DNA of 64,000 nucleotides, taken from Benincasa hispida. Taxonomy: Eukaryota; Streptophyta; Magnoliopsida; Cucurbitales; Cucurbitaceae. Under the pieces are notes generated by a model. That model searched no databases. It saw only the letters and a program-made list of their open reading frames with translations, and had not been told where the DNA came from. This document shows positions 1 to 11,047 of the stretch, one piece after another (position 1 is the stretch's first letter; each line of letters starts with the position of its first letter). Where the stretch lies: positions 58,633,643-58,697,642 of the forward strand of contig NC_052351.1 in the NCBI RefSeq assembly GCF_009727055.1, written 5' to 3'. The position numbers and the translations under genes were made by a program.

Positions 1-165
1 CAATGATAGACGTTGATAGACACTGATAGACTTCTATCCGTGTCTATCAATGTTACTGATAGTCTATCAATATCTATAGTGTCTATCATTGATAGTTCCA
101 AAATTTTGCTATATTTATAAAACATTTTGATTCAATTTTCTATATTTAAAAATAGCCCTATGAAT
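1..165. repeat. GATAGAC-type short-motif repeat
   Basis: The first 100 bases are built from repeated, partly inverted copies of TGATAGAC, GTCTATCA and CTTCTATC. They are followed by an AT-rich stretch with 'ttttgctatatttataaaa' and 'aaaatagccct'. Repeats of this style are, from memory, common in cucurbit genomes. No coding potential is seen. The left end is cut by the window edge. Confidence 0.6.
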
Positions 166-419
166 ATTACATTTAAATTTCAAATTTGATTATTTATTGG
201 GAAAGATAATGAATATGTTTAAATTGAATATTTAAATTTAGATTATATATGTGAATAATTTGATTTATATTTATTTCTTTCTACTAAAAAAAATTAATTA
301 ACTTCTGTAGGTCAAAATTTGAGTAATTAAGCTAACCTAATAAACAGTTTAGTGAAAAAGTTAATTATTTAATTAAATTTGATCATATTAGTGATTTAAA
401 TTAATTAACTTTTTATAAG
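166..419. other. AT-rich non-coding DNA
   Basis: Strongly AT-rich sequence with runs of A and T. I see no gene, repeat unit or RNA here. Confidence 0.6.
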
Positions 420-575
420 AAAAAAAAGTAATGGGAAAAAATTCCCTGTGGAGAATCCCTGTTCCGATCCCTGTGGAGAATTTTACGGGAATGAGGAATA
501 AAATGGGAAGCGGGGACGGGGATGGGAAATGGCATCTCCGGTCCCGCCCTGCTCTGTGGACATCTCTATTCATAC
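420..575. repeat. G/C-rich low-complexity block
   Basis: An isolated GC-rich patch made of variants of 'tccctgtggagaat', 'ggggacggggatggg' and 'cggtcccgccc' in otherwise AT-rich DNA. A short reading frame crossing it on the minus strand is a by-product of base composition. Similar blocks occur as dispersed low-complexity repeats in plant genomes; I cannot assign a family. Confidence 0.5.
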
Positions 576-764
576 CACCATCATTACTCACACAAAAGAA
601 TTAAAATATTATAAAAAAAAAAAAGAGAAGAATTTGTCACATGTGAAATTATGATTAACAATTTGGTGAAATGCACTAAGATAGATGCTGCCCCAGAAGT
701 ACATAAGTATTTTTCTTAATATTTTATTATGTTTTTATTATGTTATAGGTAATTTTGGACCAAA

Positions 765-1265
765 AGTCATCGAGCTCAAGAGAGTGGAGCGCTAGGTGCA
801 AGTTCGAAATAACAATAGTCATGTGAGGGGCAAAGGACTGTGAGAAATGGGCCAAGAGAAAGAGACCAGGAGAAGAGAGGAAATTGAGCCGAGTGGCTCA
901 AGGTGTCTACCTCAACCTCAGAGGTCGAGGCTGAGTTCACTTTGGGCCAAGTAGCCTAAGGTGCTTGCCTCAAGTCCACTTTCTTCTCATTGCTAGGGTC
1001 CACTTTTTGTGGACCACAGGCTTAGCCCCTATGTAGGCTCAGATTGGCATCTTTAAGTCCTTCTCGGATTAGGAACCTTGGGATGCACTCCTCTACAAAC
1101 AAGATACTATAACTTCATAAAAAGTTTTATTTCCTACTTCCAATTTGCTCAAACCCTTTGTTGATTACTTAAGCATCAGACATTTTGTGATAGACACCAC
1201 AATGTTTTTCTTTTCTTTTTAATTTGTTGGTTATCGTTTTTTCCCTACAAATTTATTGTTAAAGG
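765..1265. repeat. degenerate LTR-like repeat fragment
   Basis: GC content rises sharply between about 765 and 1090, in wording that resembles the LTR or leader of plant gypsy elements (repeats around 'gccgagtggctcaagg' and 'ctcaacctcagaggtcgagg'). 'acttaagcatcagacatttt' near 1165 resembles a stretch common in the leaders of Tat/Ogre-type gypsy elements. No target duplication, primer site or reading frame can be seen, so this is a tentative call. Confidence 0.3.
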
Positions 1266-3180
1266 CACATGAAGATCAGGTGAATCTTGTTATCTAGATA
1301 TTGTCATCAACATATTATATAATAAAAAATCTATCCGACATAAAAATAATCATAAAAATATCACTATTAGAATACAATATAAATATGATGACGGATTAAA
1401 ATTTTAACTGTATATAAAAATGCCAATTAACCCTTTATGTCAAATGTCAAATCTATAAACATATCAAAATGTCAAATCTGTAAACATATTAAAATAATAT
1501 AATTTATAAATCATTAATCAGAGAATGAGTTGTCCATTACAATCCTTTTTTTTTTTTTGGTAGTGGAATATAATGACAATAAATGTAGTTGTCCAAATAT
1601 TTAATAAGTTTAATTTATTTTTTTAAATCTTTTTTTATGTACAATCCATTGTATCTTATAATTTGTTATAATAGAAAAATTCAAAGTAAATTGATTTATA
1701 GTTTCAAAATTTTTATATGTAAAAATTAATTTGTATATAATGACTAATAATTAGTAGTTACTAGTCATAAAAATAATACTAGGAAACAAATAATTTTTCG
1801 ATTATAAATAGAATCATTATATTGAATAAAAACATGATATCGGATACTATTTTGTGATTTGAAAAGGCTCTACGTAGTTTTTTTTTCTTAGTAAAAACAT
1901 TAACTTAATTTAATATGAACCAAATAATAAATGCATTGCAAGTAGGGTTAATAAATAGTGTGTAGAGATCATTGAATGAAGAGAGAGATATTTCAAGCTT
2001 TGTAATTGGAGTAGACACAATAGTTCTAAATTGTCTATCTCCAATACCAAAATATGTTTAACATATTGTTATATTGAGATGTGAGTGTTTTTTTTTTTTT
2101 TTAAAAAAAAATTAATTTGATTATAGCTAAATTGGTTAAAACATAAATCATAAAAAAAAAAAAAAAAACTAGAGATTCAAATCCTTATTGTCTCCTAAAT
2201 CGTACTCTTATGTATTATTGAACCTAAAAAAAATACGACCAATTACTTTGAGATTTTAAATGTTAGAAAAACAAATGAAAAACATGATTGGTTTTTTTAG
2301 GCCAATAACACATAAAGATGAAGATTTTAACCTTTCAATTTTTTATTAAGGATATAATACGACCTTAACTAGTTAGGCTTTACATATACTCAAGTATGGC
2401 AAAAAAAAAAAAAAAAAAAATCATTATAGAGTATGTTATAGTTGAATTTAATTAATTTGCAAGATTAACAAAAATAAATTTCAATGGAATATATATTGAT
2501 AAGTCAATATTATTTATTGCTTTGAAGTCTTCCTAAGTTCTTTTTTTAGTCTCTAGTTTTTTCAATTAAGAATTTATTTCGTTTTAAAAATTGAGTAAGT
2601 GGTTCAAATTGAATATTCATTGTTAAAGTCAAATTATCCTTATTAATATTTAAACATCTAAAATTATATATTAATTATATTGAATTAGGTTCATTTTTGA
2701 CTATTACATTTTGATTTAAATTAAAATTTATCGGTTTTGTATTGCTTATTGTAAATATAATGTTTTCTTTTTTCGAAAAAAACAAAACAAAACAAAATAC
2801 AACTTTTTCCTTTTTTAAATTATAAATTTAATATCTTACTTTTGAGCTTATTTGATCAACTGAATCATTTTTTTTAATCGAGTTAACTTAATATGAAAAG
2901 TGGATTAATATAAAGTTCTAGAACTAAATTGATTGAAATTACTTAAATTTTAAGATTAAACCAAGCACGATATAAAAATTAATTAAACTTTAATTTCTAA
3001 TTTATTTAAATCTTATTTTCATCTCCAAACTTTTAATTAAACTTATTCCATTTTAGTCTTTCAAACTTTCAAATATTTATTTTAGTATAACTTTATGACT
3101 TCCCTCTTAATCTCTAAAAGCTGTATAGCAAATATATGTTGAATGGGAAAAATTTTAAAACCTTGTACAAACAATATATA
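1266..3180. other. AT-rich intergenic DNA, no gene seen
   Basis: About 1.9 kb of AT-rich sequence with homopolymer runs of T or A around 1545, 2085, 2150 and 2400. No reading frame of note, no RNA gene and no clear repeat unit. Confidence 0.6.
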
Positions 3181-4075
3181 TTTTAGAGCTTGTTTGGTAA
3201 CTATTTGATTTTTTAAAAAAATTTTTTTGAAGCAAAGTTTGTCTAGAAATCTATTCATTTTTCTGTTTTAAACATTTTTCAAATTTGTGAAGAAAATCCA
3301 AAACTGTTAAAAACGAGGAAAATTGCAATGGCTAGCAAAAAATATAAGGGTATTTGCAAACATAGCAATAGTTTTCTAAAATTTCAAATATAGCAAAAAA
3401 TTTGAACCTATTTTTCTCGATTTTTTTACTATTACGATTTTACTCTTGTTTGTGTATCAACAAGTATATTTAATATACTTTATATTTTGGAATATTAGTC
3501 AATTGATAAACTGTATATTTGATGTACCAATCAACTAATATATTTTATTTAAATAATATCATTTATACGACTGATAAATCACGACTTTCAATTGTGTCAT
3601 TGTCGACGTTGTTTGTTTGATTATGGTAAATATTATTTTTATTTTTGTTTCATTTTAATATAGAGTTAATTTCATCCAATAGTTTAATTTTCATGTTAAT
3701 AGTATATGTTAAATGCATTAGTTTTGTCAAATGTTATACCAAATATAAATTATATTAGTTAATCTATTTTATTTTCAAAATGTTCATATGATTTTAACGG
3801 TATATAAGTTATATTTAATTTGGTACATCAATGTATAACAAATATTTCATATTTTGTATATTAATTAATTGATATACCTGATTTAAAGAGAGAAAAAAAC
3901 ATATAAATGCTATTGTTAATATACCAAATATGAAGTATATCATTTAGAAGGATATACTTGAAGGTATAACATTGATATTTCAATTGTATATTAGTACTAA
4001 TTCAAAATGAATTGCATGTAGATCATTAGCGTATTAATAGTATATTATAGTGAGCTCAAAATGCAATATACTAAG
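3181..4075. repeat. AT-rich repeat fragment with 'atagcaaaa' motifs
   Basis: The part at about 3320-3405 uses the same vocabulary as 1-165 ('gctagcaaaaaatataa', 'aaacatagcaatag', 'atatagcaaaaaatttg'). After it come many 'tatatttggtac', 'gtatattaat' and 'gatatac' variants up to about 4070. It looks like an old dispersed repeat; no ends or target duplication could be fixed. Confidence 0.35.
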
Positions 4076-4971
4076 TGAAATAATGGAAGGTAGATATTCT
4101 ACTGCAAGTTAACAATGTTACAAGCAATGTTATAGCATTCCACAGGACATAAAATAACTATGTAGAATAATAAATTAACACTAGAGATTGGTAACCAAAT
4201 TCGGTTTAAATCACCTATGTCTAGGGGGCAGTGTGCCTAGAAAAGATAACTTCAATAATATCAAAAGGAAGTGATTACAATGTAGTACTTATTTATATTA
4301 GATGCACAATTACAATTTTATTCGTACAACTTTTATCACTCAATTAATCACCTAGGCTCCCTTTAGGTGTAAAACTCCTTGTCTTGTTATCTTAGGCTTT
4401 CCCTAAGAAGATTATTAGTGAAATAAATCTTAAGCTCCACTTAAGATCAAGGCTCCCTCTCTATGAGACTTAAACTCCCCCTCAAGTCCAAGATGCATCT
4501 TTCCTCTCAAGAACAAAGTCCCCTTTGCTTGAATAGCTTAGGCTCCCCCTAAGCTAGAGAATTTCTTTACAATGAAACTCGTTATCATCGATGTGAGGAA
4601 AGAACTAGCTATATCTATTAGAAACTAAATTCTTCCAATACAATGTAACGATGGCAAAAAACATGAATCATTCTCTCAATTTTGAGTTTCACACATAACA
4701 AAAATGGCAGTCGCCCGAAGGACTAAAATGTCCCATTGAAATATGCACAGCGGAAAGACAACGAGCAACATTAACTTCCATAGCAGTCACATACTAAAAA
4801 AGAAAAGATATCGACATAAAATAATCAGCTAGGAAACCACCGATAAGGAAAGAATTTTGCAAAGTCAGTATTGTCGAAGAGCATTCCTATTTCTGAAACG
4901 ACCGATGCAAAGACAATTTCAAAAACATCTGTGAAGCTTAAATAAATATTGCCAACAACACAAATCTAACA
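4076..4971 (-). mobile_element. 3' LTR of a SIRE/Maximus-like copia element
   Basis: Read on the minus strand the LTR starts TGTTAGATTTGTG at 4971, directly after a purine-rich tract, and runs toward lower coordinates. The + strand carries repeated 'aggctccccct', 'cttaggct' and 'ttaagctcc' words at 4340-4560. The far end is set at 4076 because a TG occurs there about 900 bases from the start, but no target duplication confirms it. The order LTR, purine tract, env-like remnant (5180-5825) fits the 3' end of SIRE/Maximus elements, which carry an env-like frame after pol. Confidence 0.45.
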
Positions 4972-4985
4972 AACTCCTCCTTGGG
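4972..4985 (-). other. polypurine tract of the SIRE-like element
   Basis: On the minus strand CCCAAGGAGGAGTT lies immediately before the LTR start TGTTAG, the expected place for the plus-strand primer of a retrotransposon. A second purine run (AAAAGGGGGAAAAAG) is at about 5163-5177. Confidence 0.55.
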
Positions 4986-5179
4986 TGGAATTATTTAAGT
5001 TGAGACAAATAGAAATAGGAGCGCAAGAGAGAACAACCATAATGTCAAAGAAACTAAGCAAAATAGTCTGACCAATAGAACCACACCATGAAACAACAAA
5101 ACACAACAACAAGATAACAGGTTCCTACAAAACAAAAATCAGCATCAAGAAAGAAAAACACTATCTTTTTCCCCCTTTT

Positions 5180-5825
5180 GGTAAGCTTAAAAAAACAACA
5201 CCAACATCAAGCATCACCAAAGACATCATCCTGACCACCAGAGACATCACCCTGATCAGGTTCATACAAGGATCCATGAAGCAAGCTCAGCATATCATCC
5301 ACATCAGACTTCTAGCAAACATTTTCTGAATCAACACCCCAAGTTATTTTGATTCATTTGCAAGAACATGCATCACCTTTTCCTCATAAGAGGTTGAAAG
5401 AAACTCTTTAGTAGAACCACTATCAGATGCTGGAACATCAGTGTGAACAAGGTCAGAAACATGTTTTCCTTGGTACAACCTATAACTAAAGGTTAGAGTA
5501 GAATGGAGAGGACTAGGAACATTATAGTCCTTGAGAAGATTAGGCTTTTGAGTAAGAAGAATCTCACAGATAAGACGAGGAAATCATAACGGGACTTTGG
5601 TGGCATAAGAACCAATGTGGCGGTTGATTTGGTTAAGGATGAACACACCATAAATGAATCTAGCCCCTGTACTAATCTAAAAAAGAAGACTTGCTAAAGT
5701 AGTAGAAAGTCCTAACTTATGAGATGATGGATATCGGTTCTCTATCCCAATCTTATGAAGTAGCACATGTTTCACACTCAGGTCAGAACAAGGAAATTAA
5801 CCATTATTGGGCCAGGCACGCTTAA
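5180..5825 (-). pseudogene. env-like / putative plant transposon protein remnant
   Basis: Minus-strand translation gives a recognisable but broken polypeptide with interior segments such as IGSYATK and ASDSGSTKEF, ending in an acidic tail (SLYEPDQGDVSGG). It resembles the envelope-like frames (putative plant transposon protein domain) between pol and the 3' LTR of SIRE/Maximus copia elements, which are annotated in melon as envelope-like protein. Stops occur in what would be the domain core, so it cannot make a full protein. Its upstream part is cut off at 5826 by the copia LTR. Whether such proteins act at a membrane is not established. The match is from memory; a domain search would settle it. 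Confidence 0.5.
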
Positions 5826-7668
5826 TGTTAGAGTTAGAAAACACGCAGCGGAAGTAAAACGAATCATTAAGCATTCTAATTCATTAATTTTGGCTTTAAA
5901 TTAAGCATGCTCATAAACTAATAAGAGGGTTTCATGACATACCTTTGAAGAACCTCTTGAAACTCAAATTCTAGCTGCAAATCTTCTCCAAATCTGCTTG
6001 TGAACCACCTCAAGGCCTTCCCTATTATCCTCTTGGTGCCTTAGATTGAGTTGTGGGACTCAAAATAAGCTTGGATTAAGGAAAATGGAGAAGAGGTTAC
6101 TGCATCACCATGGCTGAAGTCCTTCTTCAACCTTAAGTTTTTCAACAAAAATTATCAAAATGCATGCTCTATTCTCAGCCCAATCTTCTTCATTTATTGC
6201 ATGACTATCATGCAAACTCCATTGCTGCATGTATTGTAGCTCATGCTTGGAAGATTGACTCAAGTTTATGGTTGAGAGTGTGTGAGCAACTTGGTTTGAA
6301 AGTGGAGAAATCCCACTTTTGGGATTTTCCATTTTCCATCTATTTTCAATTTTTTATTTTACAATTGATTTCCAAAATCAATTTTTCAAAAAATGAAATC
6401 TTTATTAATTTTACAAAATTAATTCATTAATTTATTTTGTAATAAAATTAATAATAAATAATTAATTAAACAATTTAATTAATTCAATATCAAATATTAA
6501 ATTAATTTAACACTAATTCCACCATCATGAATCTCTATTCATGAATTTAATATTTAAATCATATTTAAATATTAATTGATTCTCCAATTTCGTTTAATTC
6601 CAAAATTAAACGCATAATTATATCACATATAATTACTAATTCCCTTAATTCTAATTTGAACATTTCAAATTAACTTATCATGCTACTCTAAGGCTAATCC
6701 ATTTGTGAGCTAGTAAGGGGACCTCGTGGACCTACAGGTCATGGGCTCCAACGATCCAAGATTAATTGGCTAAATTCTTTATACCGAATTAACCCCCATT
6801 CGTTAACTACTGGATCACTTCACTAAAGCCCATAGTTCCACTCCCCTCACTGTAGATATATTATGTCCACTCGATATAACCATGATTAATAAGTTAACCC
6901 TTCACAGGTTGTTCGTAATAACGGCTAGGTCAAATGGTTGTTTTACCTCTGAGATTACCTCTTGTTCCTTAAGTCTCACTGATCCTCTAATGAACAATTG
7001 GTTTTTGATTCGATCAACAAACTGAGTTCCTCTTGGGCCAATGAAAGGGTTGGGCCTCTTGTTCAAGACCTGGAGCCAACACTTAAGGGAACAACCTCTC
7101 TACTATCCCCGAAAGCGAGTAGGATCGAATTCCATCTTGCACTCCATGTCCCAACTATCTACCCAGTCTTACCCCTGAAATGGAGGTTTATTGAGCCGAC
7201 GTTGTTGAGCCAACCCTCACCTATGAAAATCTAAGTATAATCCCGAATAAACAAGAGTTCATAGTTAGCTCAGAATTAAAGTCAAGTTACCTAGGTCATC
7301 GCTTTGAAATAGTCAGTCTTAAACAATAAACAACTTTATAAAGTAAGAGTGACTTATTTCATGGTCCGATCTTGTACAAACCCATTGCACAGGACGCCTC
7401 CACTCTTCGTGTCATAACATGTATGAATTAGGATTACTTCATCTGTAGCACTTTACAACTCCTTGTAACAACTATAGAGTGAACCACATCCACTTTTATG
7501 TCTCAACATAAAGTTCAAGTACTCATGTAATAGTCATGAATCTTTTAGTTTATTGGATTTATTTCTAAAACGAAATAAGCAATTCATATATTCAATAACA
7601 ACTTATTGAATTTTCAGAATGAGTTTAATTGTTTACAAACCACGAGTTTTAGGACATAAAACCCAACA
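5826..7668 (-). mobile_element. copia LTR, family A (3' LTR of the derivative)
   Basis: On the minus strand it starts TGTTGGGTTTTATGTCC at 7668 and ends CTAACTCTAACA at 5826, giving the usual TG...CA ends and about 1.84 kb. The start follows a purine tract (GTCCAAGTGAGAGTT). Family A LTRs also occur at 11527, 44525 and 51782. The flank at 5821-5825 is CTTAA; a second copy of that duplication was not found because the other end of the element is missing. Short reading frames at 6105-6430 and 6998-7234 fall inside the LTR and are not genes. Confidence 0.75.
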
Positions 7669-7684
7669 AACTCTCACTTGGACT
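7669..7684 (-). other. polypurine tract
   Basis: Minus strand GTCCAAGTGAGAGTT directly precedes the LTR start TGTTGGG. The word GTCCAAGTGG is the typical context at the 3' end of these copia elements; near-identical copies are at 51768-51781 and, on the minus strand, near 54600. Confidence 0.6.
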
Positions 7685-7689
7685 AAAAC

Positions 7690-8745
7690 TTTAGTGATAA
7701 CATATATATATGAATATATAATACTGAGTTTTTGAGTGTATATAGAGAAATACAATAAACTAAGGCATCACATACCCATGGTTTATCATTCGGTATCACA
7801 TACCCGATTTTTCTCCCACTTGCCCTAGGTTATATACCTGGTAGTCCTAGTTTTACTAGGAAATTCTCAAACACCTTAGTCGAGAGAATCGTTGTAAAAA
7901 TGTTAGTATACAATGGATCTCTTACTATATGGGGAATGCATCTCATTTTTACAACACTTGTTTCTCAATAATGGCTAGGAAATCATACATTTCTCCCACT
8001 ACATCGAGGTACTTTCAACTCTTTGAGTAAGATGCATTTTGACCTGTCCAAAACAACTTCTGTTTACAGTGTCAATTTTAATCAATAATTCCTTATTGAT
8101 ATATGCAAACTTTTATTGAAACAAATAATACATAGTGATCTCGAACAATATTCCAATCACTTAAGGGTTTGACATTAACACTTCTATCGATCTTTTCAGA
8201 TTTCTGAACTACGTAAACAACTTTTACATATCATAAACAATTTTTATGAGTTCTCCATATCTCATATGGATTTCAGAAATACCTTAAATTGGAATGATAT
8301 TAAAAAAACAATTAAGGCAATTTAGTATAGAATGTTTTCATTAGATTTCATGTTCTATCAAATAGTCTTAGAAATCTCAAACTTTCTGTACTTTGATCCA
8401 ATCGAAGTACTTTTATTTTACCTAACAAGTTTTATACACTTTGAACTTTTCAAGTGTTCCAAACTTATCACTTAGGTTAAATAACTACTTGCCTTTACTG
8501 ATTTCTAGCCATTTTAAATATCTAAATATTTGCAAATGGCTTTTAACTAGGTTGGTTCTAACAGAATTTGCTTTGCAGTAGAACAAATATAACTTTTGCT
8601 AATGAACATTTTTTTGACAAAAAAAATTTATACAATTTGTTCTTTATAACAAGGCAAAATAACTTTTATTACAATAAAAAAGTAGATAAGATAATCTTCT
8701 GATAGCAACAACAACATCTCCTACTCGTCAACTTGAGTACAACAA
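7690..8745 (-). pseudogene. copia pol scraps (integrase and RNase H end)
   Basis: In minus-strand translation the part near 8400-8480 matches the copia integrase catalytic region (a cluster resembling FKEY...LLGKKIK, with the LRSDR equivalent decayed). The part near 7850-7900 matches the last residues of copia RNase H (LSTKVFE followed by LVKLGL). Roughly 2.5 kb that should lie between them is missing, and frames shift repeatedly. It is only useful for showing that this copy derives from an ordinary copia element. A second 'ctcccactac' block near 7995 may mark the deletion junction. Confidence 0.5.
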
Positions 8746-8759
8746 GCAATCTTCAGGAA

Positions 8760-9626
8760 CTAATTTGCCTGTTTTGCTTTCTCTGCTTTCTTCTCTGCAA
8801 GGTATTGAGGGTAGTTTCTCTTCCAGTGCCCTTCTTCATTGTCGTGGAAATATTTTCCTTTATCTGTAGCGTTAGCCTTGCCTCTTCTACTAGCGGGTTT
8901 CTTCTTCCCTTTCCCCCTGTTCTTTTTAACTAGAATACTCTTAGTCTGTGAAGAAGAAGCAATATCAGGATTTTTGGAGGACGTTCCTCTCTTCTCAGCG
9001 GTAGTAACATTTACTTCCGATTCCAGACCTTTTGCTCTCAATATAGTCTGGTAAGCCTGTAGCTCATTGAGTAGAGTAGTCAAGTTATATTCTATTTTAT
9101 TCATAAGGGCGTTCGTGTAGAATTGTAGAAAACTCGTTGGAAGAGATTCTAGAATAAAACTAGCTTGACTCTTCTCATCAACGACCGCCCCATTCACTTC
9201 TGCCACATTGAAATAGACAATCATGTCCAGGACATGTTCTCTAACAGAGGCCCCTTCTTTTATACGGCAATTGTAAATGTATTTAATAGCATTATGCCTC
9301 AAGGAGAAGGACGGTTGTCCAAACATCCCACGGAGAGATTCCACAATCTCTTTGGCAATACCGATACTCTCGTGATTCTTCACCAAGACATCAGATATGT
9401 TGGCAAGAATATAGGCACGGGCTTTGTCATTAGCCCTGATCCATCTGTCGTATGCATCCCGAATAGTTTGGTTTGCATTTGAGCCAGGAATGGGAGGACA
9501 CTCCTTTGTTAAAACGAGCCGTAGATCATCTATCACCAGTTTAGTATTCAGGTTTATTTTTCAGGTGACATAATTATCCCTAGTAAGTTTATCAGATGTC
9601 AACAGTTGTATTAATGAACTCGTCAT
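8760..9626 (-). pseudogene. Ty1/copia Gag (capsid/nucleocapsid), broken
   Basis: Gag of a copia element, the protein that would form the cytoplasmic virus-like particle and bind genomic RNA. The likely start is ATG at 9626 (MTSSLIQLL), in frame with the long open part from 9536. A TGA replaces a Trp codon about 20 residues in. The open part has the UBN2/gag-type helical body (IRDAYDRWIRANDKA, SVREHVLDMI), then a Lys-rich linker. The nucleocapsid knuckle should read CX2CX4HX4C, but here all three cysteines are changed (KYFHDNEEGHW, NYPQYL) and only the His remains, so zinc binding is lost. A 'ctttcag' splice-acceptor-like word sits just before the ATG. Confidence 0.8.
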
Positions 9627-10740
9627 TCTGAAAGATATAAACAAATTTTATCAGTGAATTACTTTTTAAACCCAATCAAGTTTTAGAAAAGTAATAATAT
9701 ACTCAAGATTATTTTTGCAACGATACTACAACAAGACATTCTTGACTAAATACTATCCCTAGAATAACTCATATTTCGATAGTTATTTAGCTACCATTTT
9801 TGGTAAAGAATTACTAGCTCTTTAGTAATTCTGTAAGTGTAACCCTCTGGTTTCAGACCTCAGAAGTTGGCCCCAACGATGCTCTCGAATTGGAAAGTCA
9901 AAGTTGAAAACGACTTTAGAAATCCTATCCATTTTTTGAGTTTGAGTTGTTTCGAATCCTATGTTAAAACCCTCCGAGGGGATAGCCATTGTTAAACGAC
10001 TAGTGAGGCCAACTTAAAGACAACAAGCAGGCGCACCATAGGAATCTCACGGTCCAAACCAACAGAAAAGACTGCAAGATATGTTGACACATATCCTTGA
10101 CCTACTTACTTTGGACTACTTTCCCCATGCACTTTGATCTTTACCTCGTGACAAACACTTTTCGAATGAAGCAGTTGAGGTATAATCGACACGAAGTGTT
10201 GCACGGATCTCACGGTGGGAATTTTTTAGGACGTGAGAATTGAAATCAATATATCGTATATTTGATTTTCCATTAACAACTTCCCTTCATTCACCTTGAT
10301 ATTGATTAACACAAACACTTTCCGAATGGAGCAGTTGAGGTATAATCATCACGAAGTGCCACATGAACCTCACAGTGTGAACTTCTTAAGATGTGAAAAT
10401 TAAAATCAAAGCATCACTCTTGATTTTATGGTGAACAACTTTCCCTATTCACCAAAATCTCGATTCATGTAAAACACTTTCCGAATGGAGTAGTTGAGGT
10501 ATAATCGACATGAAGTGAAACATGAATTTCGATTGTGAACTCCTAGAGATGTGAGAGCTTAAAATAATCATATCATATATGTTTATTAGTCTCCCACTGA
10601 AGCGTTTTAACATATCATATATGTTATTTATTTTCACTAAAGTGTTCTAATAGCATATCATATACATTTTCTTAGGCTTCTTCCGGCTAATTAAACAATC
10701 TAAGTCTAGGTTCTTACCTCACACTGCTCATGTACTGCTC
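9627..10740 (-). other. long untranslated leader of the copia derivative
   Basis: About 1.1 kb upstream of gag without a reading frame of interest. It includes a three-unit tandem repeat (10151-10630) with motifs also seen in the leader of copia #2 (34990-35210), notably an 'accgtgagat' word close to an 'ttcggatgg'-like word. The primer binding site expected at its far end was not found. Confidence 0.5.
10151..10630. repeat. three tandem units of about 160 bp
   Basis: Units begin at 10151, 10311 and about 10471, each with 'aaacactttccgaatgga' or a close variant, 'agttgaggtataatc', 'acgaagtg', then 'gtgaactc' or 'gtgggaatt' and an AT-rich end near 'catatcatat'. The spacing is regular at 160 bases. 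They lie in the leader of a minus-strand copia element, so they would be transcribed in reverse. Confidence 0.8.
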
Positions 10741-10806
10741 ATGGCCCCAACATTCCCCTGCATCCTCTACATCCCCTGCGACCTGGTTATGTCATCCTCC
10801 CTTGCC

Positions 10807-10920
10807 TTAATGCTTTTAAGTGAAAGTTATCCCCACAAACCTGTAATGCTTTTTTAGAAGTGAAAGTTGTCCCCACAAACCCTTAATGCTTTTTTAGAAG
10901 TGAAAGTTGTCCCCACAAAC
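10807..10920. repeat. three tandem units of about 40 bp
   Basis: Units at about 10807, 10842 and 10882 share 'taatgctttt', 'agtgaaagttgt' and 'ccccacaaac'. The second and third are nearly identical; the first is a few bases shorter. The array lies within the 5S-bearing LTR. Confidence 0.8.
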
Positions 10921-10959
10921 CAACACAGGTCCTTTCAAGCATGCTTTGTCCTCACTCAC

Positions 10960-11047
10960 ATGCATCCTAGGAAAATTCCTAGGAGGTCACTCAACATAGA
11001 ATTGCTCCAAGCTAAGCACGCTTAACTTTGGAGTTCCTATGATTAGG
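10960..11047 (-). pseudogene. 5S rRNA-derived segment inside an LTR
   Basis: The minus strand reads AGGAACTCCAAAGTTAAGCG then TGCTT, and further on GAGTGACCTCCTAGGAA. These correspond to the box A region (AGAACTCCGAAGTTAAGCG) and the box C region (GGGTGACCTCCTGGGAA) of plant 5S rRNA, in the same order with similar spacing. The flanking 5' and 3' arms of 5S rRNA are not recognisable, so it is not a 5S gene. Whether it still recruits RNA polymerase III factors cannot be told. Confidence 0.65.

Larger units (their letters stand above)
5826..10740 (-). mobile_element. internally deleted Ty1/copia element keeping gag
   Basis: Reading on the minus strand from high to low coordinates: a leader with tandem repeats (about 10740-9627), gag (9626-8760), a shortened stretch holding scraps of integrase and the very end of RNase H (about 8745-7690), a purine tract and a 3' LTR (7668-5826). 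Protease, RT and most of integrase are absent, so the copy is about 5 kb instead of the 8-10 kb expected of a complete relative. No 5' LTR or primer site was found at the high-coordinate end. The copy cannot have moved with its own enzymes in this form. Confidence 0.6.

Noticed and set aside
1..4075. A host gene in the non-LTR left flank
   Set aside because: No long frame, no exon-like pattern and no known domain in any frame; AT content is that of intergenic DNA.
10151..10630. CRISPR-like array
   Set aside because: Three long, divergent units with no unique spacers, in a plant retroelement leader.
10960..11047. Functional 5S rRNA gene
   Set aside because: Only the central promoter part is similar; the outer arms are absent and the segment lies within an LTR-like repeat.
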